Source of the DNA: Nonomuraea sp. NEAU-A123
GTDB lineage: Bacteria > Actinomycetota > Actinomycetes > Streptosporangiales > Streptosporangiaceae
DNA: 64,000 bases
Assembly: GCF_018603905.1 (NCBI RefSeq)
Contig: NZ_JAHFZZ010000031.1
Location: 1-64,000, forward strand
Direction of reading: 5' to 3'
The position numbers were made by a program, and so were the translations under genes. Of this stretch, positions 45,099-51,771 are shown one piece after another (the stretch's first letter is position 1; every line of letters begins with the position of its first letter). The notes below the pieces were generated by a model. That model worked only from the letters and a program-made list of their open reading frames with translations. It did no database searches and was not told where the DNA came from.

Positions 45099-45377
45099 TT
45101 ATCGGCGGTTTCGGGCGGAGAGGATTAGTCCGTCGAAGTCGATGGGGTAGCAGCGGTCTTTGCCGGCGGTGCGGGTGGCCCAGCCTTGTTCGTTGGTGGC
45201 TGGTTCGACGAGGATGGCTTGGCCATCGCCGATGCGGGTGGCGAGGAGTTCCCAGATGCGGTCGCGGATGCGTTTGCTGGGGTTGCCGACGAAGACGCCG
45301 GCGTTGACTTCGACCATCCAGCGGGTGAGGTGGCCGCGGAGTCCTTCGGGGGCAGCGACGAGGACGATGACGGTCAT
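45099..45377 (-). CDS. cas2: Type I-E Cas2 integrase subunit
   Basis: A 92-residue Cas2 of the I-E type (MTVIVLVAAPEGLRGHLTRW, GVFVGNPSKRIRDRIWELL). It forms the Cas1-Cas2 spacer-insertion complex. ATG overlaps the cas1 stop (ATGA). It ends only 18 bp before the first repeat of array A, so the array leader overlaps its 3' end. Confidence 0.95.
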   Translation of the reverse strand: MTVIVLVAAPEGLRGHLTRWMVEVNAGVFVGNPSKRIRDRIWELLATRIGDGQAILVEPATNEQGWATRTAGKDRCYPIDFDGLILSARNRR

Positions 45378-46426
45378 GTGTCGGCCGCCTCGTTGCTGTG
45401 GGGTCGGTCGTCGAATTCGGGGCCGATGACGGCGATGTGTTCTTCGCCCATGGCGGCTTGGTTGAATTCTGCATAGAGGGGGTCGTCAGGGAATTCTTCT
45501 GTTCCTGCCCAGTTGACGCCTCCGGCGACGGTGCCGACTTTCTCGTCCCAGAGTTGGTTGACTTCGATCTCTGGGATGTCGGTTCCGTCGGGCGAAAGCA
45601 GGGTTTTGATGTCGCGGACGATGCGGCCGAGGAGTTTGTCTTCGGCGATTCGGTCGCGGAGGCCGAGGCGGGCGTCGCGTTCTTCGGTGAGGCCTTTGGC
45701 TGCGAGGTTGAAGGCGAGGGGGATGGTGTATTCGGCCTTGTAGAGGTCGGCGATGTCCATGACGAAGGAAGTGGCGGCGCCGGTGTGGACGAAGCCGAGT
45801 CCGGGGCTGGCGCCCAGTCCGACGATGACGGCGTGGCTGATGCCGTACAGGGCGGTGTTCGCGGCGGACAGCAGTCGGTTGAGGTCGTCGCCGGTGGCGA
45901 AGGCGTCGCCGGGGCGGTAGTCGCGTCCGGTCCAGAGCACTCCAGTGCGGCGGGAGTGGTGTTGGTATTGCTTGCGGACGCGGGCGCCTTCTCGGCCACG
46001 TAGTTGTTGCATGGTCATCGTGGAGACGTCTTCGCCGGGGAAACGCATGCCGTACATGGCGCGGGCGACGGCAAGGCGTTCTTTGGGGTGAGTGACGAGC
46101 CAGGCTTGGCGATAGAGCAGTCCGGAGCCGCGGCTGGGGCCCAGGCCGGAAGCGTAGAGGCGGACGCCTTGTTCGCCGACCCAGCACACTGCGGTGCCGG
46201 AATCGCCGAGGAGTTGGACGGCGCCGTGGGTGATGCGGGTGCCGGGTCCGATCAGCATGACGGCGACCATCGCGGCGGGGATCCGGACGGTGTCGCGTTT
46301 GTTGATGACGACGATGGCGTTTTCGTCGCGGTCGATGTGGCTGCGTTCGATGTAGACGCTGGAGACCCGGTCGGCGATGCGGTGCAGGTCGTGGGGATGG
46401 GCTTTCCACCAGATGTCGGCCATCAC
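45374..46426 (-). CDS. cas1: Type I-E Cas1 integrase
   Basis: 350 residues, normal for Cas1e. IERSHIDRDENAIVVINK at the N-terminus, then the catalytic region MRFPGEDVSTMTMQQLRGRE and the metal-binding Glu/His/Asp region HAVIVGLGASPGLGFVHTGA followed by DIADLYK. It inserts new spacers with Cas2. Overlaps cas6e and cas2 by 4 nt each. It is the only adaptation pair in the window. Confidence 0.96.
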   Translation of the reverse strand: MMADIWWKAHPHDLHRIADRVSSVYIERSHIDRDENAIVVINKRDTVRIPAAMVAVMLIGPGTRITHGAVQLLGDSGTAVCWVGEQGVRLYASGLGPSRGSGLLYRQAWLVTHPKERLAVARAMYGMRFPGEDVSTMTMQQLRGREGARVRKQYQHHSRRTGVLWTGRDYRPGDAFATGDDLNRLLSAANTALYGISHAVIVGLGASPGLGFVHTGAATSFVMDIADLYKAEYTIPLAFNLAAKGLTEERDARLGLRDRIAEDKLLGRIVRDIKTLLSPDGTDIPEIEVNQLWDEKVGTVAGGVNWAGTEEFPDDPLYAEFNQAAMGEEHIAVIGPEFDDRPHSNEAADT

Positions 46427-47202
46427 GGGTCCTGCTGTGCTGGGCGGCCGGTTAGTGGGGCCAGGGTGAGCAGGCCGCAGCCGTAGGACTTGGCCGGACC
46501 GATGCCGGCCAGGAGCCGTTCCGTGAAGGCGGCGGGGTCGGTGACACGCAGCCGGCCTTCGAAGGTGGCGGTGTGCAGGATGATCGGCTGGCGACCGCCG
46601 TTCTTCTTGCGGAACGAGCGGCGCTCTCGGGCGGTGATGCGGACCTCGCGCGGCGTGGGCGTGGGCTCATCGTCGGTTGGTTGCAGGCCGGGTGCGGGTG
46701 GGTCGGTGTGAGCGGGCGGGACGTCGAATCCCCAGCGGCCGGTGCGGGACAGAAACCAGGTGAGCTGGGCGTCGGCGGTGCGGTGGCCGAGGCGGAAGGA
46801 GCGTCGTTTGGCCTCTGTGGCTCGTTCGAGTTGGGTGGGGGTTGGTTTGATCGGGTTAGTCGTGTTCTGTACGGGGTTGGCGGTGAGCCGGAAGGCGAAT
46901 TCCCGGCCGACGGCGATCTGGGCCAGCAGTGGCGCGTAGTCGCGGATGGCGGCGTGTTCGCCGTCGGCGTCGGGCCAGCCGGCCTGTTCGATGAGGTGGC
47001 TCCAATCCGGCCGGGTGACCGTCAGGACGAACAGCATGGGCCGGTGAGGATTGTCGGCGTCCAGCCGCCACAGGATGCGCTGGTCGGTGGGCGCGTCGGG
47101 GATTCCGTGCATGACGGCGCCGTGCATGGCGTGCGGGCTGGACAGAAACAGGCGGCTCTTGTCGCGTAGCGGATTGATCCTGATGCGAGACAGGTAGGTC
47201 AT
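46423..47202 (-). CDS. cas6e: Type I-E crRNA endoribonuclease Cas6e
   Basis: 259 residues. N-terminal MTYLSRIRINPLRDKSRLFL and HAMHGAVMHGIPD (catalytic His region) and C-terminal GIGPAKSYGCGLLTLAPL are typical of Cas6e/CasE, which cuts at the base of the repeat hairpin and stays bound. ATG overlaps the cas1 upstream junction (stop overlaps cas1 ATG). Six bases separate it from cas5e. Confidence 0.95.
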   Translation of the reverse strand: MTYLSRIRINPLRDKSRLFLSSPHAMHGAVMHGIPDAPTDQRILWRLDADNPHRPMLFVLTVTRPDWSHLIEQAGWPDADGEHAAIRDYAPLLAQIAVGREFAFRLTANPVQNTTNPIKPTPTQLERATEAKRRSFRLGHRTADAQLTWFLSRTGRWGFDVPPAHTDPPAPGLQPTDDEPTPTPREVRITARERRSFRKKNGGRQPIILHTATFEGRLRVTDPAAFTERLLAGIGPAKSYGCGLLTLAPLTGRPAQQDP

Positions 47203-47208
47203 GTCGGG

Positions 47209-47991
47209 TCACCAGCCCAGGAGTGCGAACGGGTCGTGGCTCTGCACGGCGTCGCGGGATTCGGCGGATCCGGTGGGCAGGGTGATCCAGAGGTGCTGGA
47301 TGCGGCGGCTGGTGAACCGGCGTTCGCGGGGGGCGAAGGAGTGGGGGACGTCGGTGAGGGAGTCTGGGCCGTCGGGGTCGTCGATGGTGGCTGACACGTC
47401 GATGGTGGCGGGTCGGCCCCGGTCGCGTGCGTAGAGCTGTTGGGCGGTTTCGGTGGCTTGCCAGGGTTCTGTTCGCAGGACCTCTAGCAGGGGGGCCTCG
47501 CGGATGGCGAGGAAGAGCGGCTGGGTGGGGACGCAGGAGCGGCGGCCGAGTGCGAGGGGGAAGGCCGGGTGTTTGACCGCTTCGGCCAGCGTCTGCACCA
47601 GGGCGGCGGGGCCGTGCAGCGCGGCGAGGAAGACCGCGTCCTGGAGGTAGAAGCGCTGGGTGACGTGCGTGTACTTGGCGGGCGAGGTGGGCCTTTGGAC
47701 GCCTTTCGCCGATACGCCCGCCTGGGGCAGGGGTCGTCCCCGGTAGTCGCTGACGGTGTGGTAGTCGCGCAGCAGGCTGCCGGGTTGGTCGACGCGTACG
47801 CCGAGCCGTAGGCCGAGCAGGTCGTCCAGGGGTTCCTCACGGGCTCTGCCGGATGCGGCGGCGAGCAGGCCCAGGACGCCGGATTTGGTGGGTTCTGGCC
47901 GGGTGTCGCGCCGGTTGAACGCGCTGCGGTCGCCCCAGGATTGCAAGGGGCCGCCCAGGCGTAGGGCCAAGGTGGCCTGGGGGGCGCTCAC
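47209..47991 (-). CDS. cas5: Type I-E Cascade subunit Cas5e
   Basis: 260 residues from a GTG at 47991 that overlaps the cas7e stop (GTGA); the longer open frame upstream lies inside cas7e. Begins VSAPQATLALRLGGPLQSWG, the usual Cas5e start, with DRSAFNRRDTRPEPTKSGVL and ALGRRSCVPTQPLFL. It binds the crRNA 5' handle in Cascade. Confidence 0.95.
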   Translation of the reverse strand: MSAPQATLALRLGGPLQSWGDRSAFNRRDTRPEPTKSGVLGLLAAASGRAREEPLDDLLGLRLGVRVDQPGSLLRDYHTVSDYRGRPLPQAGVSAKGVQRPTSPAKYTHVTQRFYLQDAVFLAALHGPAALVQTLAEAVKHPAFPLALGRRSCVPTQPLFLAIREAPLLEVLRTEPWQATETAQQLYARDRGRPATIDVSATIDDPDGPDSLTDVPHSFAPRERRFTSRRIQHLWITLPTGSAESRDAVQSHDPFALLGW

Positions 47992-49136
47992 CGGGCCTGC
48001 TTGAGGTGCTTGGCCAGGGTGGCGTGCAGGTTGGCGATCAGGGTGGGGAAGGTGGTGTTCGCGCCGATGATCGTGGTGAGTCGTTCGCCGGTGTGTCCGT
48101 CTGGGTCGAAGGTGTGGCAGACAGCGGTGTGGGCGGGGGTGTCTCCCCATTGCCGGGTGGCGCGGTCGTATTCCACGGCCAGGCGTACGGCGGATTCGGC
48201 GGCCAGGCCTTCGCCGTCGTCGCTGGCGACCAGCGGCTTTTCGTAGGCGGAGACGAGGTTGACCGGCTGGTCTTGGCGGACCACGACGGCGAGGAGGCTG
48301 GGCAGTGTGCGGTGAGCGAAGGAGTTTTGGTGCCCGGAGGGGATGGAGCGGGCGAAGTGCTCGATGAAGGCGTCGACGGCGGTGAGGGCGGCGTCGCTGT
48401 CGCCGAGGTTGGAGATCAGCTGGGGCAGGCCGATGGTGGCGTAGCGGTACAAGGTGGCGGAGTTGAAGCCGATCGTGCCGATCATGCCGGCGCCGGTCTC
48501 CTCCTTGAGGTTCTCATCGTCGACCGCGGTGTAGTAGTCGAATTCCAGCTCCACGGCGTGGGTGGACAGCGCGTGGGCGACCTGGGTGGCGGCGTCGACG
48601 TTGAGGGAGGGGATGTCGGCGACCATCCGTCCGAACAGCGCCACGTCCATCGGGTGACCCGTCTGTAGCTTCTCGGCCACCGGGAGGTCTTTGACTGCCT
48701 TGGCGAGTTGTTCGTCTTCCAGAGCGGCCAGGTCGTCGGCCTGACCGGCGACCAGGTCGATGATGTCCTCCAGCTGCCGGTAGCCGAAGAACAGCAGGTA
48801 TGCGGTGTCGCCGGCCTTCTTGCCCGCCTTGATGCCCAGCGGCTCCAGGAGTGCGGTAGATAGCCGGGCGGCCTGCTCGGCCGCCAGCCCGGTACGGGCG
48901 GCCAGCCGCTTCGCCAGCTCGGCGACGATCCGCTTGGTCCGGGTCGCGTGGTCCTGTTGGGGGGCGTGCTTGGCGAAGCTGGTGCGGGTGGCGCGCTTCC
49001 ACGCCTGGGAAGACACCCGGGCCCTGCGGTGCCCGCCGAAGTAGGCCTCCTTCGGGTTGCCCTGATCGTCTCGGTTGAGGTTCGCCGGGGGAACGGTCTG
49101 GATGATGTGCACGTCGATGTAGAGGCGCTCGTCCAT
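47988..49136 (-). CDS. cas7: Type I-E Cascade backbone Cas7e
   Basis: 382 residues. MDERLYIDVHIIQTVPPANL, NRDDQGNPKEAYFGGHRRAR and VSSQAWKRATRTSF are the Cas7e/CasC signature; six copies coat the guide and flip out every sixth base. Located after cse2 with a 60-bp gap that may carry its own ribosome site. Confidence 0.96.
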   Translation of the reverse strand: MDERLYIDVHIIQTVPPANLNRDDQGNPKEAYFGGHRRARVSSQAWKRATRTSFAKHAPQQDHATRTKRIVAELAKRLAARTGLAAEQAARLSTALLEPLGIKAGKKAGDTAYLLFFGYRQLEDIIDLVAGQADDLAALEDEQLAKAVKDLPVAEKLQTGHPMDVALFGRMVADIPSLNVDAATQVAHALSTHAVELEFDYYTAVDDENLKEETGAGMIGTIGFNSATLYRYATIGLPQLISNLGDSDAALTAVDAFIEHFARSIPSGHQNSFAHRTLPSLLAVVVRQDQPVNLVSAYEKPLVASDDGEGLAAESAVRLAVEYDRATRQWGDTPAHTAVCHTFDPDGHTGERLTTIIGANTTFPTLIANLHATLAKHLKQAR

Positions 49137-49196
49137 GGAGACTCCGGATGGGATGGGATGGGGAAGAGATGATGGACAGGTCTGCGGAGTAGGCCG

Positions 49197-49853
49197 TCAG
49201 GAACGGGTGGTGTCCGCGCCGGATTGCGGTCCGGCAGGTGTCTGCGCGTTGGTCTTCGCGGTCGGGCGCCAGCCGTAGTAGTCCAGTCCCAGCCTGCGGC
49301 GGGCCTGTTGACGGGTGTCGGGGCGCTGCCAGTCGCGGATGTCCTTCAGCAGCAGGTCGTAGTCCAGCGGCTGACCGACGGTCCGCAGCTGAGAGATCAG
49401 GCCACGCAGGTGGTTGAGGAGAGCGGAGACCTGCGTGGCGGAGGCGGCGGAATTCACCCGCCGATCCACCGCTTCGCGGGTGAATCCCTTGTCGTGGTCG
49501 GTCTCCTTGTGGAGCCGTCGCAGGGCTTGGCCCAGCCGGATGCCGGGCTGGTGCATGGGGTCGGGGCGGGCCTGCTGGTGCATGCCGTACAGGGCGAGCG
49601 CGGCGTGTTCGGCCTCCATCTCCTGCGACACCTTGTCCTGGCGGGCGAGCCGATCATCGACCGGGGAGGTGTAGTACGGCCACAGGGCCGGCACCGTGCC
49701 GGCGAGGCGTCCCAGCCCGGCTCGGAACGCGGCCAGGTCCTCACCCGGCGGGCGTTCACGCTTGTCGCGCCATGTCCCGTCGGCAGCGACATATCTGCTC
49801 CAGTAGCGCGCGCGGCGATCGTTGGTGGGGGGCATGAGTGTCCTCGCAATCAC
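49197..49853 (-). CDS. cse2: Type I-E Cascade small subunit Cse2
   Basis: 218 residues from the GTG at 49853, which overlaps the cas8e stop (GTGA), or from the ATG at 49835. The all-helical Cse2/CasB signature ALRRLHKETDHDKGFTREAV and HLRGLISQLRTVGQPLDYD is clear. It stabilises the displaced strand in the R-loop. Confidence 0.93.
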   Translation of the reverse strand: MIARTLMPPTNDRRARYWSRYVAADGTWRDKRERPPGEDLAAFRAGLGRLAGTVPALWPYYTSPVDDRLARQDKVSQEMEAEHAALALYGMHQQARPDPMHQPGIRLGQALRRLHKETDHDKGFTREAVDRRVNSAASATQVSALLNHLRGLISQLRTVGQPLDYDLLLKDIRDWQRPDTRQQARRRLGLDYYGWRPTAKTNAQTPAGPQSGADTTRS

Positions 49854-51529
49854 GCTGGCTGGACGGCTGTTGAGACGGTGAGCTCGCCGGGATCGTTGTG
49901 CCGCAGGTCACGTACCGTCTGAGCCCAGCGGGGCAGCGCGGTGCTCACCCGCTGGTGGAAGTTCTGTTCGGCTGAGGCGAGCCGGTACACGTACTCGCGG
50001 TTGTTCTTCTCCACGACCCGCCCGGCGAACTCGCTGCCGGTGGCGGTGGCCAGGAGCTTCTCCGCGACATCCCTGGTCCGTTCGCGGGCGAGCTTCTCCC
50101 AGGCGGTACGGCCCCGCTCCAGCAGGTCCGGATCACCGTCGGCGGCGCGTACCCCGACCAGCAAGCGCCGCACCAGCGGGTCGAGAGCGTGCAGCACGAA
50201 CTCGCCGGGGCGCTGCCCCTTGTCCCACGGGATCGGATCGGCCCCCCGCGCCCGGCGCAGATCGGCCGACAGGTCGTTCACGGCCCGGGCCAGGTCTTCG
50301 GCCTGCTCGGCCACCTCGATCAAGGTGGTGTACGTATCGGTGTCGGTGCGCAGCGCCGCGACCGGCAGGGGGATCGAATCGAACAGGACGTCTTCTACGA
50401 CCGCGGACTGAGTGCCGTAGGTGATGCCGATCGTCTGCACTCGCAGCGGGTAGTCGAAGTCCAGAAGGCCTTCGGCTTGGACGTCAGCGAGCTGGCTCAA
50501 CAGCGCCGAGGTCTCGACGATGCCGTCGCCGTTCTGCCGTTCCGAGGCGAGCAGCGCCTCCAGCCCGCGCCATGCGGCCTTGCCCGGAATGTGCCTTCGC
50601 GGTCGGCGGACCGTTCCTGTCGGGCTCTTGGGGATCTTCTGGAACGTCCATGCCGTGTGCGGTTCCCATTCCGGGATGGCCTGCAGTCGATCCCCTGCGC
50701 ACAGCACGAGCCGGCAGACGCGCAGGCCGTGATCGGTCTCCTCCGCAATGAGGCGGATCCGCCGCGACTGCCATGTCCACAGGTCGAGCAGTCCGGTGGC
50801 GGCACGGCTGCGCCAGCGCGCTTCGGTGGGTGGGCGGCGCCACTGTGGGAGGTCCTCGGCCGGTTGATGGCCGATGGGGATGTTGAGCATCAGCGTCTCA
50901 AACAGAGTGCGCCCGAGCGGGATGACCACGCCCAGCGAGCCCAGCGGACCGGTGACGTTTCCGGTGGTCTTGCCTGCTTTTACCTCGTTGTCGCCGACCG
51001 CGCCTGACTTGATCCCCGCGGTGTCCCAGCAGTGGGCATGCAGCAGCCACCGTGCTGCCTCAGCCGGTGTCAACGGCAGCGGATCACCCTCGGTGCGCGT
51101 CGCGAACAGCGGCACGTTGTTGCCGGAGGCTGCGGTGGCGACCAGCAGCGCCGACCCCTTCGTCTCCTCCTTGGTCGTGTGCAGCCCGGCCACCTGGGCG
51201 AACGGAGCCTCCGCGCTGAACAGGTCAAGGCGGGGCCGGTGCTCATCGAGGTAGGCGCCGATCACGCGCTGTTCCTCATCGGTGAAGCGCCCGTTGGCGA
51301 ACCGTCGTGCCCATTCCGCACGATCTCGGGGCCGTCCCAGGGCATCCATCACCACGGGGAGCAGCACCTGGCGCAGCAACGCCGGGGTGTGCGTGGGGAC
51401 ATCGACCTCGATCGCGTCGAAGTCATGGGCGCGCAGCAGCGTCTGGCGCAACGAGCATTCTTCGGAAGCGTTCTCAGCCCGTGGCCGAAGCAGCAGCCAA
51501 GGCGAGTCGATCAGATCGTAGCCGAACAT
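49850..51529 (-). CDS. cas8e: Type I-E Cascade large subunit Cas8e (Cse1)
   Basis: 559 residues starting MFGYDLIDSPWLLLRPRAEN. Contains the Cse1 region GTRTEGDPLPLTPAEAAR-like (ATRTEGDPLPLTPAEAAR) and WDTAGIKSGAVGDNEVKAGK. It reads the PAM and recruits Cas3. A 240-bp gap separates it from cas3, so Cascade probably has its own promoter there, and that region holds a CRISPR-like RNA candidate and its target. Confidence 0.95.
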   Translation of the reverse strand: MFGYDLIDSPWLLLRPRAENASEECSLRQTLLRAHDFDAIEVDVPTHTPALLRQVLLPVVMDALGRPRDRAEWARRFANGRFTDEEQRVIGAYLDEHRPRLDLFSAEAPFAQVAGLHTTKEETKGSALLVATAASGNNVPLFATRTEGDPLPLTPAEAARWLLHAHCWDTAGIKSGAVGDNEVKAGKTTGNVTGPLGSLGVVIPLGRTLFETLMLNIPIGHQPAEDLPQWRRPPTEARWRSRAATGLLDLWTWQSRRIRLIAEETDHGLRVCRLVLCAGDRLQAIPEWEPHTAWTFQKIPKSPTGTVRRPRRHIPGKAAWRGLEALLASERQNGDGIVETSALLSQLADVQAEGLLDFDYPLRVQTIGITYGTQSAVVEDVLFDSIPLPVAALRTDTDTYTTLIEVAEQAEDLARAVNDLSADLRRARGADPIPWDKGQRPGEFVLHALDPLVRRLLVGVRAADGDPDLLERGRTAWEKLARERTRDVAEKLLATATGSEFAGRVVEKNNREYVYRLASAEQNFHQRVSTALPRWAQTVRDLRHNDPGELTVSTAVQPA

Positions 51530-51541
51530 CAGGAACCCTCT

Positions 51542-51559
51542 AACTGGTTATGTTTAGAG
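51542..51559 (+). promoter_or_regulatory. Candidate Cascade self-target upstream of cas8e
   Basis: AAC at 51542-51544 would be the PAM, followed by TGGTTATGTTTAGAG (51545-51559). This matches the mini-CRISPR guide at positions 1-5, 7-11, 13 and 15. It lies 13-30 bp upstream of the cas8e ATG, so Cascade binding would block transcription or initiation of the Cascade operon. Confidence 0.6.
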
Positions 51560-51612
51560 ACCTGTGGATGCGTAGCGTGTCACGGAGGGCACCGCCCCGT
51601 CAGGGGAATGCC

Positions 51613-51708
51613 TAGAGTGGTGCTCGACCCTGCGTGATAGCCGTTGCGGGGATGGCCCATGGTTGTGTTTCGGGCATCCGTTGGCCCCGCCGTGCGGGGA
51701 TCGAGGCC
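51613..51708 (+). ncRNA. CreR-like mini-CRISPR RNA candidate
   Basis: A TAGAGT -10 at 51613-51618 predicts transcription from about 51625. A degenerate repeat follows: stem CCCTGC (51628-51633)/GCGGGG (51646-51651) and handle ATGGCCCA, like the array handle ATGGTCC plus one base. A 20-nt guide (51660-51679) begins TGGTTGTGTTTCG. A second repeat-like unit, GTTGGCCCCGCCG then TGCGGGGAT (51680-51701), retains the hairpin. The layout matches cas-regulating RNAs (CreR) and CreA antitoxin RNAs: two degenerate repeats around one short spacer. No toxin frame is visible. Confidence 0.65.
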
Positions 51709-51771
51709 GCGCGCGGGCCAGGCGCCGTTCCGGCGACGCCACGTCACCGACGGTGACAGGCCCGCGCGGAC

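Noticed and set aside
42749..45307. Long open frames up to 500 residues across I-E array A
   Set aside because: They consist of translated repeats (PSPRVRGR, TIPARAGPT). The frame at 44995-45999 also overlaps cas1 and cas2 in a wrong frame.
47209..48150. Longer Cas5e starting at 48150
   Set aside because: The extra 53 residues lie inside cas7e, are basic low-complexity, and a GTG overlapping the cas7e stop gives the conserved Cas5e N-terminus.
51530..51771. Small toxin gene of a CreTA pair between cas3 and cas8e
   Set aside because: No short frame with a plausible start and toxic-peptide character was visible, so the CRISPR-like RNA is interpreted as CreR-like.
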